DNA of 64,000 nucleotides from Desulfonatronum thiosulfatophilum (GCF_900104215.1 NZ_FMXO01000019.1:24151-88150), one strand, 5' to 3'; numbered from the stretch's first letter, positions 45,218-55,090 are shown. The notes: generated from the sequence alone by a model not told the origin. Translations and numbers: made by a program.

Positions 45218-46717
45218 ATGCAGATTATCCGCCTCGCCTTGTTCATCCTCACGCTGTTTTTATTGCAGCAGGGATTTCCTGTCCATGCTTTGGCAGCGGA
45301 GCAGGCCGACACTGAGCAGAAGGTTGCCCAGGCTGAAAGTCCCGGGGTGCTGATGTTCTCCCCCCCCGCCGATCAGCCCCGTGAGGCAGGTGCCGCCGCA
45401 TTGCCGAAAACCATCGACCTGAGTGGAATCGTGGAACTGAAGACGGCTCTGGATACTCGAAAAACCGCTGATTTCGAACATACCCGGATGCTGCGCAACA
45501 GGATCCGCCTGGAGAGCAGGTGGACGCCGGATATCTACCCGGCTGAAGCAGCAACTCCCACGAATCTGTTTTTTCTGGCATCGGTCCAATCCGACTATCT
45601 CTGGTTCGGACCGGATAACAAGACGGATGATTATTATCTGGAACTTTTCGAGGGCTTCATGCACTGGTCCAGATTCCCGTGGGAGATCCGGCTGGGAAGA
45701 CAGCGGGTGCGCTGGGGCAAGGCTGACGGAATCAGCCCGGTGGACAACCTCAATCCGCATGATCTGCGGGAATTCCTTCTCCCCGAGATCGAGGAGCGCA
45801 AGCTGCCCAACTGGATGGCCAGAATCCGCCATTTCTCCGATTGGTTCACCCTGGAAGGCGTCTACATCCCTTTTTTCGAACCACCCAGGCTGGACTACTT
45901 TGGAACGGACTGGGCCATGTTCGGACATCTCAAGCAAATTCTCCGGCAATCACCCCTGCCGCCGGAACTGCAAGCCCAGGTTGATCATCTTTCGGTCACC
46001 GAAAACAAGCCACCTCGCCGACTGACCACCGGAGACTGGGGCATTCGAACAGCCAGGACGTTCGATGGTTGGGACGTTGCGGCAAGCTACCTGTATGCCT
46101 GGGAAAAAATGCCGCATGTTCTCAATAATCCGCTGACGCATCTCGCCTCCGATACGTTCTCCCCTCATCCGCCGACGTTGCCGCCAACGCGGGCAGGCTC
46201 CGGGATCGACGGGATCGACGTGGAATATCGGCGATCCAGCATATTCGGACTGGAGATGGAAACCACCGCCAACGGGTTCGGATTGCGCGGAGAAGGGGCC
46301 TATTTTGATCGCCGCTCATTCCTGACGCGGGACCTTGTTTCCATGGACAAGGCGGTTTTGCATTACGTCCTTGGGGTGGATTACCTCGGAGAGCAGGACT
46401 GGTATGTCAATCTGCAGTTCGGACATCATGTGGTTTTCGGATATGATCCAGAAATCCTGTATTGGAATCGACACGACTACTCCGTGAACGGAGAAATCAG
46501 CAAGGAATTCTGGCGGGGCAACATCGAGGCCGTGTTCCGTTATTACTATAATATCCGGGATAAAAGCGTCATGCTGAATCCCCACCTTGTGCTGCGGTAC
46601 TTCCAGAATTGGGAGCTGACCCTGGGACTGGATTTTTTTGAAGGTGGATCGGATACCTTTCTGGGGCAATATCGCAACAATGACCAGATCTATTGCATAA
46701 TCAGGTACTATTTCTAG
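45218..46717 (+). CDS. Outer-membrane beta-barrel protein (DUF1302-like)
   Basis: The 499-residue protein has a signal peptide (1-27) and then amphipathic strands rich in aromatic residues, ending in the C-terminal phenylalanine expected of BAM substrates (IIRYYF). The block GRQRVRWGKADGISPVDNLNPHDL is typical of DUF1302-like barrels, which often neighbour LolA-like and MMPL genes. It may be the outer-membrane exit or acceptor for a lipid or hydrophobic compound. No strong ribosome site is visible; the 35-base gap suggests co-transcription with the LolA-like gene. Confidence 0.85.
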   Translation: MQIIRLALFILTLFLLQQGFPVHALAAEQADTEQKVAQAESPGVLMFSPPADQPREAGAAALPKTIDLSGIVELKTALDTRKTADFEHTRMLRNRIRLESRWTPDIYPAEAATPTNLFFLASVQSDYLWFGPDNKTDDYYLELFEGFMHWSRFPWEIRLGRQRVRWGKADGISPVDNLNPHDLREFLLPEIEERKLPNWMARIRHFSDWFTLEGVYIPFFEPPRLDYFGTDWAMFGHLKQILRQSPLPPELQAQVDHLSVTENKPPRRLTTGDWGIRTARTFDGWDVAASYLYAWEKMPHVLNNPLTHLASDTFSPHPPTLPPTRAGSGIDGIDVEYRRSSIFGLEMETTANGFGLRGEGAYFDRRSFLTRDLVSMDKAVLHYVLGVDYLGEQDWYVNLQFGHHVVFGYDPEILYWNRHDYSVNGEISKEFWRGNIEAVFRYYYNIRDKSVMLNPHLVLRYFQNWELTLGLDFFEGGSDTFLGQYRNNDQIYCIIRYYF

Positions 46718-46806
46718 CGAGTCCCCATACTACATACTGCTGACGAGCTGACATCAAAACAAAAATCGGAATCGAAAACAAAGCCATGTGAAAGACTCCC
46801 CAGGAG

Positions 46807-49074
46807 CTATGTCGCGGGGCGATCTTTTTTCAGCAGAATGATGGCCGGAAGAAGAATCAGGTCTCCGATCAGTGCGGTGACCATCACCAGTGCGCTGAGC
46901 AGGCCGAAGTAGATTGTCGGCACAAAATTGCTGAAGACCAACACGCCGAATCCGATGCTCAGGATGACGGATGTCGTAACAATAGCCAGCCCCTTGTTCA
47001 TCACGGCCTGTTCCAGGGATGCCGCAATGGGCAGACCTGTCTTGCGGTGCGTGTCGTACTCCATCAGAAAGTGAATCGTGTCGTCCACGGCAATACCCAG
47101 GGCAACCACTGCGATCAATGCCGTGGATGTATCCAACGGTATGCCCAACAATCCCATGATGCCGAAATTGACCAGCAGGGGAAAAATGTTGGGCACGAAA
47201 CTCAACAATCCCATCTTTATTGAACGCAGCACCAGGAACATGATCAGGGCGATGACGCCCACAGCCAAGGCCAGGCTGGCCATCAGGCTGTCCAGCAAGG
47301 CCTGGATCACGTTGACCTGCTGCACCACGTTTCCGGTAATCCGGATGGCAATGCCGTCGGCTTCCAGTTCAGCCAGGAATATTTGCGTCGCCTCAATCAA
47401 CTCCGCCTGCCTGGCCGAACTGGTTTCGGACAGTCGCAGCACGATCCGGGCATGATCAAGAGACCTGTTGATGTAGTCGTCGATGTCTCGCGAATCATAC
47501 AACAGCAGGTACTGGGCGATCAGGTCCCTTTCTTCGGGCACGACATAAAATTGCGGGTCCTCATCATGAAAGGATTTGTTCATGTCCTTGATGTAGTCGG
47601 CGAAGGAAAGCGATGTGTCCACGCCGGGCAGGCCGTGCATGAACGACTGGATGGCGTCCAGAAGCAGCAGGTTCTCCGGCTCGCTGAACGCGAAATCCGA
47701 ATTGGCGCGCAACGAGATATCCATGGTCGCCACGCCGCTCAGGTGTTGCTGCACAAAATCCAGATCCTGGCGCAACGGGCTTTCCTTCTTGAAATACTCC
47801 AGAAGATTCGTCTCCATCTGAATTTTGCCCGCAAACCAACCGGAGCCAATGACTATCAGCAGAACCACGAAACAGATCCGGACATGCTGTTTGCGCACGA
47901 AGCGGCTTGTGGCGAACAAGATTCCGGAGAGGCCGTGTTCCGTGCGCCTGCTCCTGTAGATCTTTGATGGATTGCAGAACAAAATCAGCGGAGGAAGCAG
48001 GAAAAAGGAGAAAAAGAATTCAAGAAGCATCCCCATGGAAGCCACATAGGCAAACTCGCGGATCGGAAGCAGGGTGCTCACGGACAGCGAGAAAAAACCC
48101 ACTGCCGTGGTCAGAGAAGTCAAGAAGCAGGGCAGGATCACCTTGTCCAGCACCCGCCTCAGGGCTGCGTGCTTATTCTGTTCAGCTCCCAAATAATCCT
48201 TGTCGAGATAGGAGAAGATATGGACCGTGTCGGCCAGGGCCAGAGCCATGACCAATGACGGCACCACGGAAGTGACATTGTGCATGGCCGTGCCGGTGAG
48301 AGCCATGAAGCCCACTGTGGCTCCCAGGCAGAACATGATGTTGACCATGGCCAGCAGCGTCAGCCGAAGATTTTTGAAAACAGCCAGGATGACCAATGCC
48401 ACGAGGGTGATGGTCAGAGGAATGAACGTTGCCAGGTCCTGCTGCACATACCGGCTCAGGAAGACGTTGCTGACCGTGTTTCCGGCAAGGTGAAAGCGCG
48501 TTCCTTCGGCTTCATGTCTTGCCAGCATGTTGGCGACGTCATCCAGGAATCGCCTTCGAAATTCATGGTCGTCCGGATGGTCATGGGGATAGACGATGAT
48601 CGCGAGGGTTTCGGCGTCTCTGGAGATCAGGTTGTCCAGGTACAGCGGCGTGGACATCGCCTGTTCCCTGAGACGCTCCAACCCCTCCCTGGTATCCGGA
48701 ATGGTTTCCAGAAACGGCCGCACATCAAAAAATTCCTGAGCCCCGTCCACATAGTCCACATTGGCCAGGCTCTTGACGTTTCTGGAGCCGGGATGGCTTT
48801 CCAACTCCCGGGTCAGATCCCGCAGCAGATGCAGGTTCCGCTCGGTGAAGACGTCGGGTTGTCGAAAGGCAATGACAAAGAACTCATCCTCTCCGAAAAT
48901 CGAACGGATTTCCTCGTAGTAGGCAAAGTCAGGGTCGTCATCGACAACAAAATAATCCACATTGTCGATGGTGGTCAGCTTAGGTATCTGCAGGAAGAAA
49001 AACAGCCCCACCATGACGCTCGCCACAAGGGATGCCAGAGGGTGCCGCACGACAAACCCGCTGATCGATTTCAT
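46807..49074 (-). CDS. RND/MMPL-family exporter
   Basis: The 755-residue protein has twelve predicted helices in two repeats, each with one long periplasmic loop (about 40-200 and 400-545). Sterol-sensing/MMPL-like motifs are seen in VVPSLVMALALADTVHIFSYLD and ALIAVVALGIAVDDTIHFLMEY; the acidic residues in these helices are the expected proton relay. No fusion-protein or TolC gene lies nearby, which fits HpnN/MmpL-like lipid exporters better than drug pumps. The stop converges on the beta-barrel gene. Confidence 0.9.
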   Translation of the reverse strand: MKSISGFVVRHPLASLVASVMVGLFFFLQIPKLTTIDNVDYFVVDDDPDFAYYEEIRSIFGEDEFFVIAFRQPDVFTERNLHLLRDLTRELESHPGSRNVKSLANVDYVDGAQEFFDVRPFLETIPDTREGLERLREQAMSTPLYLDNLISRDAETLAIIVYPHDHPDDHEFRRRFLDDVANMLARHEAEGTRFHLAGNTVSNVFLSRYVQQDLATFIPLTITLVALVILAVFKNLRLTLLAMVNIMFCLGATVGFMALTGTAMHNVTSVVPSLVMALALADTVHIFSYLDKDYLGAEQNKHAALRRVLDKVILPCFLTSLTTAVGFFSLSVSTLLPIREFAYVASMGMLLEFFFSFFLLPPLILFCNPSKIYRSRRTEHGLSGILFATSRFVRKQHVRICFVVLLIVIGSGWFAGKIQMETNLLEYFKKESPLRQDLDFVQQHLSGVATMDISLRANSDFAFSEPENLLLLDAIQSFMHGLPGVDTSLSFADYIKDMNKSFHDEDPQFYVVPEERDLIAQYLLLYDSRDIDDYINRSLDHARIVLRLSETSSARQAELIEATQIFLAELEADGIAIRITGNVVQQVNVIQALLDSLMASLALAVGVIALIMFLVLRSIKMGLLSFVPNIFPLLVNFGIMGLLGIPLDTSTALIAVVALGIAVDDTIHFLMEYDTHRKTGLPIAASLEQAVMNKGLAIVTTSVILSIGFGVLVFSNFVPTIYFGLLSALVMVTALIGDLILLPAIILLKKDRPAT

Positions 49075-49184
49075 GGGAATACCACGGTGATGACGGCTGA
49101 TGGAAATGACCCGAAAAGAAACAGGCTGAATATCCGCATTGTGGGTTCGCCTCCTGATGGAGCAGGACTATTGGGATGCGGTGA

Positions 49185-50795
49185 TCAGACGCCAAAGGGG
49201 TCGTAGCGCCCCCTGGCTATGATCATGTCCGGATCCAGAGTCCGCTTCAAATCATGTACGACATCCCAGAAGACATCGGATCCCTGAGCAAGTTGGGACA
49301 TGGACGCGATGGAGGCCCTGTAGGGGATATAGCCGGCGCGCATCACTTCACTGAACAGGGCATCATAACACTCCCGGGCTCTTTTTGTTTCCTCGGGATT
49401 GGTGCGGTCGTAGGCAATAGTGGTCACGGCCACCATTGCTCGCTCCGTGATCAGGGAGACGGTGATCAGAGGTTCGAAGCCATATTCCAGAAAAATTGGC
49501 GACAGCTTGCGAACCAGATCTCCGGCAGCGTTGCCGGTCATGGGCATGATCGGCGAAATCCAAAGGAGTCCGGCATTGTTCTCCAGCGGGTCAAGAGATG
49601 CGGGTTCCTCCCGGCCGCTGATGCGCCATAACGTGCCGTACAGGAATGCGTCCGTCGGCTGCCCCTGGAGCAGGCCTCCGACCTTGACCAAAGCGCCGAG
49701 CATTATCTGCCACTCCTTCCGCCAGCCCCGCTGTTCAAGGATCCCGAGCAGGTTACGAGCCAGCAACAAAGAAGTCGGGCCGACAAAACGCACCCGGCCC
49801 AGGGAACCCAAGGCCTTGCGAATTTCCCGACGCACCGCACGCACTTCGCCTTTGGTGCCGTAGATCGCGCCGCTGATATTCCAGGCTCCGAAGCCGCCTT
49901 TTTTGCGCATGGAGCGGCGCAACTCCTCGGGCAGCGGCGTTTTTCCTCCGGCCTGGCTCCAAGGGTAGCGCTGGAAGGAAGAAATGATTCGCACGTCGTT
50001 TCCGATGTGCACCAGGCTTTTGACTTGACCGCGAAGCTTCAGGGGCCGCAATGCGTCGACCATCCGGGGCAGGTCATCATCCTCGGGCATGGACAGGAAG
50101 AACATGTTGAAGCATTCCGGCTTGGGCATCAGCCAGATTCCCATGCTTGTCACTATGCCCAGATTGGACTGGGTGAACAGACCGTCAAGGTATGGTCCGA
50201 GCGCCCACTTGAACACGTGAGTCGCCTTGGCTTCCCGGTAGTGCCCGTAACCTGTCTTCACCACCCGGCCATCCCCCAGAACCACCTCCATGCCGCAGGA
50301 GTGATAGAAATGATCCCCGTACGGGGTGTGGCCGAAGCCTCGCTCCAGGGTGTTGCCGACAATGCTTGCCTCGGGGCCGGAACCGGTGCAGTCGAACCAG
50401 AGGGGGATGTTCCTGCTTTGCAGTTCGTCGTAAAGCTGTTTCTGGGTCACGCCCGGCTCGATGACGGCATAGGCCAGCTCCTGGTTGACCTCCAGGATGC
50501 GGTTCATCCCGGTGAGATCCATGATGACCTGACCACTGGTCACGGCGCAGGCATCCCCGTAACCCCAGTTTTTTCCGCGACTGATGGGGTACAGGCTGAT
50601 CCCCGTTCGGCGGGCAATGGCGACGATTTTCTGCACCTCCTGGGTGGAATGGGGATAGAGCACGCCCAGGGGAGTGGTACCTTCCGGCAAGGTGCAGCGG
50701 GAGTACGTGGCGATGACGTCCTGATCCCGGCGGGCCCTTTCCGGCCCGAGCAGTGTCTGCCAGTCCTGAAAAGCTTGATCAACATCCGGCTTCAC
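49185..50795 (-). CDS. VAO/PCMH-type FAD-dependent oxidoreductase
   Basis: The 536-residue protein has an N-terminal FAD_binding_4 domain (PISRGKNWGYGDACAVTSG, then VIEPGVTQKQLYDEL and the GNTLERGFGHTPYGDH loop). The C-terminal domain ends DPDMIIARGRYDPF. This is the vanillyl-alcohol oxidase/p-cresol methylhydroxylase group, which oxidises phenolic or other hydroxylated substrates; the substrate is unknown. It starts at GTG with AGGA seven bases upstream, two bases after the GT21 gene, so the two are probably co-translated. Confidence 0.87.
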   Translation of the reverse strand: MKPDVDQAFQDWQTLLGPERARRDQDVIATYSRCTLPEGTTPLGVLYPHSTQEVQKIVAIARRTGISLYPISRGKNWGYGDACAVTSGQVIMDLTGMNRILEVNQELAYAVIEPGVTQKQLYDELQSRNIPLWFDCTGSGPEASIVGNTLERGFGHTPYGDHFYHSCGMEVVLGDGRVVKTGYGHYREAKATHVFKWALGPYLDGLFTQSNLGIVTSMGIWLMPKPECFNMFFLSMPEDDDLPRMVDALRPLKLRGQVKSLVHIGNDVRIISSFQRYPWSQAGGKTPLPEELRRSMRKKGGFGAWNISGAIYGTKGEVRAVRREIRKALGSLGRVRFVGPTSLLLARNLLGILEQRGWRKEWQIMLGALVKVGGLLQGQPTDAFLYGTLWRISGREEPASLDPLENNAGLLWISPIMPMTGNAAGDLVRKLSPIFLEYGFEPLITVSLITERAMVAVTTIAYDRTNPEETKRARECYDALFSEVMRAGYIPYRASIASMSQLAQGSDVFWDVVHDLKRTLDPDMIIARGRYDPFGV

Positions 50796-50797
50796 GA

Positions 50798-52012
50798 CTA
50801 ATCCTTTTTATGATGGACGACGATGGTTTCCGTGGATGAGCGCATCTCATAAGTCACGCCGCGCCAGGTGATACGATTGGTGAACAGGGAATGGATTGTA
50901 TTCGCCAAGGCCAGCATGGACGCCGGCGGCGCCAACAGAAGATATTTCCAGGCCATACCTCTAATCCGAGTTCCATACTGGGGCAACATGCGCTCCACGG
51001 CCGGAAGCAGCACGTATCCGCCGATCATTTCCATGGGTGCCATGGCCAGCATCAGTATTGCACCGGTCAGGATCAACGGGTCGCGCACAAATCCTAATAC
51101 AAAGGCAAGCACCAGAATCGCGCCAAGACAGAGAATGGCGTTACCCATGCCGTGCGCCAGGGCAATGGTCCGCCACAGCGCCGGGTGATAGATCCGGGTG
51201 ATGATTGTTTGGCGATTGGTCCATTCCAACATCTCGGAAAAATTGCAGTCTTCATGGATGGCCACCAGGCAATGAGGCACGAACCGGATTTTCAAACCAT
51301 GTTCACGCACGGCCAAGGTGATGGTCATGTCGTCGGAAAGCGCAGTGCGCCAGATTTCGGGTATCTTGCATTCATGAAAGACGGATCTGCGAATTGCCAT
51401 GGCGCCTCCCCAGGCATAATTGGCCCGCGGATCGGTGAGAAAGACCACGCCGCCTCCGTTCCAGGCCGAACGCAGATATGACCAGAGGCCGCCCTTGACC
51501 GGGAGATACCATCGAAATCCAGTGGAAAGCCCCACTCCAGGCTCTTCCAGAGGCTGGACGATGCGCTGCAGGAAATCCGTCTCCGGACGGGCGTCGGAAT
51601 CTAGAAAGACCAGGATTTCGGAATCCGGGTCAACAACCTCCAGCCCCCGCAACTGGTTGTTCACCTTTTGACTCCGGCCCTGGGCCACCCCCGCAACCTC
51701 CAGTCGCGCTGACACATTAGGGTGTTCTTGAATTAGTCGTCGGAGTTCCGGATAGGCCGGATCATTGTCCTCAGCCGTGACGAAAATCAACTGGAACTCC
51801 CGGTAATCCTGATTGAAAAGCGCGGTGATGTTGGTTTTGAAATCCGGGTCGAGGCCTTTGCAAGGAATGATCACGGAAGCCTTGGGAGCATGAAGAGCGG
51901 CTGGACTTCTCAAGTCAGCGGCAATGTGCTTTTTGAACCGATAGGCCAGGACAATGGGCATGGCCGAGGCCGCCAGCCCCAGGATACCGAGGATCAAGAT
52001 CAGAATGTTCAT
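50798..52012 (-). CDS. GT21-type (ceramide glucosyltransferase/HpnI-like) glycosyltransferase
   Basis: The 404-residue membrane glycosyltransferase has an N-terminal helix (1-25), the catalytic GT-A domain and three or four C-terminal helices. Motifs are SVIIPCKGLDPD, FLDSDARPE, LSDDMTITLAV and a QxxRW-like TNRQTIITRIY, as in GT21 ceramide glucosyltransferases and hopanoid HpnI. It probably glycosylates a lipid. Placed between an RND exporter and a hexapeptide acyltransferase, it points to synthesis of a modified glycolipid. Confidence 0.88.
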   Translation of the reverse strand: MNILILILGILGLAASAMPIVLAYRFKKHIAADLRSPAALHAPKASVIIPCKGLDPDFKTNITALFNQDYREFQLIFVTAEDNDPAYPELRRLIQEHPNVSARLEVAGVAQGRSQKVNNQLRGLEVVDPDSEILVFLDSDARPETDFLQRIVQPLEEPGVGLSTGFRWYLPVKGGLWSYLRSAWNGGGVVFLTDPRANYAWGGAMAIRRSVFHECKIPEIWRTALSDDMTITLAVREHGLKIRFVPHCLVAIHEDCNFSEMLEWTNRQTIITRIYHPALWRTIALAHGMGNAILCLGAILVLAFVLGFVRDPLILTGAILMLAMAPMEMIGGYVLLPAVERMLPQYGTRIRGMAWKYLLLAPPASMLALANTIHSLFTNRITWRGVTYEMRSSTETIVVHHKKD

Positions 52013-52329
52013 TGTCGTCCTGGTGGTATTAACTCGACGCCATGATTCCTGTCGTCAATTGTCGAAGATTCTCTCATGGAATGTTGCCACCCGATTCACT
52101 TCAGCTGACATGCGTCGTGGCTCAGCCGAGTTGTCAGGATGTTACGGATGATTTTCGTAACTGCTATTAACTCCGGGCAATTGAACCACACGAAAAGCAC
52201 ATGGCCGCAACCTGCCGGCATCACGACCAAAGACCTCGTTCGCGATGCATTCCATTCCGGCATACCGGCACGGGCCAGCGTGTGAACGCTATCCAGGCAG
52301 CACGCCCCCGATGGTTTGTTACCAGACCT
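52013..52329. other. Intergenic stretch, 317 bases
   Basis: It lies between the hexapeptide acyltransferase gene and the GT21 gene, both on the minus strand. I see no gene, no clear promoter of either sigma type and no terminator hairpin with a T-run. It must contain the GT21 operon's promoter if that operon is independent. Confidence 0.4.
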
Positions 52330-53022
52330 TTAATGTGCAATTACCGAATTGGCCGTCTGCCTTTGGCCAATTTTTTTTGCCGGAACTCCCCCCCAGATTT
52401 CCCCGGGACCGATTCGGCTTCCCTTTGTGACCACCGCGCCCGGCGCGACTATGGCTCGGTCTTGAACACGTACATCCGGCAAGATCACGGAAGTTCCGCC
52501 GATTGTGACCTCGTCCCCGATAATGATCCGCCCCAGATCCACTTCGTTGCCGACGACCGTGTGCGCTGTAAGGATGCAATCTTCTCCGAGCATGGAATAG
52601 TTGCCGATTTGCACCAATGTCGGCTCCAAAATTTTCCCTCCGACCATAACGGATTTTCCAATTTTGGCTCCAATCATGGAATAGGCCGTGCCGCGCATGT
52701 TCACGGGCACGAGGTTGGCATTGATCAGTGGCCAGAGATGATTCACGTAAAGAAAACCGAGCAGTTTCCAGACCACCGATCGACTGTCGGTTCCAAGGGC
52801 AAAGGCACCTTCCTCAAGAGGCCAGAGTGCGCGAAGAAGATAGAGTATGCCAATGGTTGAAAAGACAAAAACAAACCCAAAAATCGTGATCAGGAACACT
52901 GCCTGGAATCCATGAGGGAGCAGCACGGGGCCATGGATCAGCCAAGCGGCTCCAAACCCCAGCCCTAAACATATAGTGCTGCAACAGGTACTCAGCAGGA
53001 TATCCGAAAACGTTATTTTCAT
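52330..53022 (-). CDS. Membrane-anchored left-handed beta-helix (hexapeptide) acyltransferase
   Basis: The 230-residue protein has two N-terminal helices (about 8-32 and 38-65) and then a run of hexapeptide repeats (IGAKIGKSVMVGGKILEP through IGPGEIWGGVPAKKIG) ending with the acetyl-CoA-site block GGVPAK. Catalytic His candidates are in LTAHTVVGNEV. It likely transfers an acyl or acetyl group to a lipid-linked or membrane glycan. GGAGAAGG precedes the ATG. It is downstream of the PEP-CTERM gene, separated by a strong hairpin. Confidence 0.82.
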   Translation of the reverse strand: MKITFSDILLSTCCSTICLGLGFGAAWLIHGPVLLPHGFQAVFLITIFGFVFVFSTIGILYLLRALWPLEEGAFALGTDSRSVVWKLLGFLYVNHLWPLINANLVPVNMRGTAYSMIGAKIGKSVMVGGKILEPTLVQIGNYSMLGEDCILTAHTVVGNEVDLGRIIIGDEVTIGGTSVILPDVRVQDRAIVAPGAVVTKGSRIGPGEIWGGVPAKKIGQRQTANSVIAH

Positions 53023-53103
53023 GACCTTCTCCAGCGGTTCATGAAAAAACTTCTGTTAGTTGCTCCGAAGACAATCTGGATAAGCGGCCCCAGGTATTCC
53101 ACA

Positions 53104-53140
53104 GTTGAAAGCCGCCTTGCGTCGCAAGGCGGCTTTCAAC
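53104..53140. terminator. Long perfect hairpin between the PEP-CTERM and acyltransferase genes
   Basis: Eighteen bases pair perfectly around a single central base (GTTGAAAGCCGCCTTGCG and its complement). There is no true T-run on either side, though the 3' arm contains CTTTC. It probably ends the PEP-CTERM transcript (minus strand) and could also stabilise its 3' end. Confidence 0.65.
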
Positions 53141-53164
53141 TTGGCAATGGTCCGCCATCAAGAA

Positions 53165-54061
53165 TTAGCCTTCGCGCCGACGAATTCTGGCAACTCCGGC
53201 GAGGCCCAGCAGGCCGAGGCCCAGCAGGAGGATCGTTCCGGGCTCAGGAATTACGTAGTAAGTCGCGCTTCCGGATTCAATCGAAAAGTTCCAGCCATAA
53301 AGAGGATTCATCGAGATATTGCTGGCTTCAAGACGCAAATCAAATCCACGGTCTCTTCCAATATCTGCCAGAAGTGCATCGTAATTGCTCAAGTGAAGTC
53401 CGACCTGAAGAAGTTCCGCCCACAGGCCGCCGACAACATCAAGATAGCCGAGTGTTTCAGCGCGTGCGTCAGCGGGATTTAAGTTCGCTCGAAAAAGATC
53501 AGTCTGATCGGCAATCGGATTGCCAGTGGTAGCGGTTTCTTCGACCCATAAGGCGCCGGGCTGGAAAATCGCGGACAAAAGAAGAGTTGAACCAGTCGGC
53601 ATGTCTTGAGCAAATGTGTCATAGGCTCCGAGACCGCCAGGGTTTGGTCCAGACATCATAGCGGGAATATAAGCATTCGTGTCACTCCACCATAATTCCA
53701 GATAACTTGTGCCCATATTGCTGGCGCCAAAATAGCTGACATTATCTGCGCTCTGAGTACCTAGCAAATTTCCAAAACGCAGGGCGAGATACCCATCTCC
53801 ATTAGTTGAATAAAGTGGGTCATCCCAGGGTCCGGCTACAATATTCTGATTCGGTCCAGAAAACAGATGAGGTCGAATCTCACCAACTTGAGCAACTCCC
53901 CACAAGTAAGGCTGCTCATGATCTGACAAATAGCTCACACCTTGTGAGGTAACAGCTTTATGCCAGTAATTTAAATTCAAGTTGATCGCCTGAGCCTTGC
54001 CGACCATGACCATTCCACTCAATAACACTGCCGCCAAAAAAACCGTGAGCAATCGTTTCAT
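53165..54061 (-). CDS. PEP-CTERM sorting-domain protein
   Basis: The 298-residue exported protein has a signal peptide (1-25, MKRLLTVFLAAVLLSG). The cysteine-free body is rich in Asn, Gly and aromatic residues. It ends with the sorting signal: VIPEPG, a 17-residue Leu/Gly helix and ARIRRREG. This is the one complete exosortase substrate in the window. The ATG at 54061 is chosen because AAGGAG sits eight bases before it; an ATG at 54079 would contain that site. A consensus sigma-54 promoter lies about 65 bases upstream, and a strong hairpin follows the stop. The body matches no family I recognise. Confidence 0.93.
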   Translation of the reverse strand: MKRLLTVFLAAVLLSGMVMVGKAQAINLNLNYWHKAVTSQGVSYLSDHEQPYLWGVAQVGEIRPHLFSGPNQNIVAGPWDDPLYSTNGDGYLALRFGNLLGTQSADNVSYFGASNMGTSYLELWWSDTNAYIPAMMSGPNPGGLGAYDTFAQDMPTGSTLLLSAIFQPGALWVEETATTGNPIADQTDLFRANLNPADARAETLGYLDVVGGLWAELLQVGLHLSNYDALLADIGRDRGFDLRLEASNISMNPLYGWNFSIESGSATYYVIPEPGTILLLGLGLLGLAGVARIRRREG

Positions 54062-54123
54062 GACTCCAACTCCTTTCAAAATTTTTAAGAAATTTGACCC
54101 CGCCTTATCCTATGGCGAGAGAT

Positions 54124-54140
54124 AAGCAAGGGTTGTGCCA
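54124..54140 (-). promoter_or_regulatory. Sigma-54 (-24/-12) promoter of the PEP-CTERM gene
   Basis: The minus strand reads TGGCACAACCCTTGCTT: the RpoN consensus with exact GG-N10-GC spacing and TTGCT at -12. The predicted start is near 54115, giving a leader of about 54 bases. The sequence upstream (54141-54200) is extremely AT-rich, as expected for bending between activator and polymerase. Confidence 0.88.
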
Positions 54141-54489
54141 CGATATAAATACTTAAAAATAATAATATATTTTTTATTTTCTTTGAAAGAAGCATTTGAA
54201 CTGTAAAGACTCCCGACATCGTACTTTTCCAGAAGACTTAAAAGTGAAAGCCCCAGGCCACCATCAAAGCCCCGAGGGGACCAGTACTTAAGGTTTTCAT
54301 GTAAAGGCGGAACCTAATGGGAGATCCTGAGCTTCAATATGCAACTCGAGGTATTCAAACTACGCATTTGAAAGGCTTGAAATCATGATCATTTCATGAA
54401 CGCCCTCAAGCGCCACGCTGAAGGACTCATTTATTCTTTTTAAATGAAGAAGGTAATTATTCAGCACTCTTGATTGCATGGCATGAAGT

Positions 54490-54661
54490 GGTCCGGCTTG
54501 TCTCGATTTTTTGGCATCGCCTGTCTGACTGAGTCAGGATCCGTTCATCGAACCATTGCTGGGCGCTTAAAGCGCCAAACGCTGTTTATTCACGCAATGG
54601 TTCGAATGCTACGAAGCCGACGAAGGAGTTGTGAGGCCGAAAAATCGAGACAAGCCGGACC
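54490..54661. repeat. Nested inverted-repeat element, copy 2
   Basis: Three stems nest inside one another: a perfect 22-base outer inverted repeat (54490-54511 with 54640-54661, starting GGTCCGGCTTGTCTCG), a perfect 12-base inner pair (54548-54559 with 54594-54605), and a GGCGCTT/AAGCGCC hairpin between them. The right half carries the ACGAAGCCGACGAAGGAG stretch shared with the other copies. No transposase is present, so it is MITE-like or encodes a structured RNA. Confidence 0.75.
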
Positions 54662-55090
54662 GCTGGCAAGTAGTTGCTGAAGAAGATGCCAAGACGAAGA
54701 GCTGTAAAGAATGCCGACAGGTGCGGGTGTAAAATTACCCGACAACACCCTCGGCAGACGGGCATAATTTTTTATCCGGCTTCAACAATACACAAGCGAA
54801 TTTCTTCGCCAGGGCGACGCGAACAGGCATACATCACGGGCAACCGTTACCAGCACCCTGATCAATGACTGCTCGGTACCGTCTCCACGAATTGAGCATT
54901 GACGGTGCATGTTTTAAAATCAGCTCATTATTGGAGCGACAAGATGAATGAACTGGAATTGAGGTTTATGCTTTCCTCAAGTTTTGGTTTTCCGCTATCC
55001 AGAAGGAAATGTATTTACCCGTGCCCTAAATCAAACTTGCGGATGCTGATAGGTATTCATTCAGCAAATTTTGATCTCCGACACAAACAA

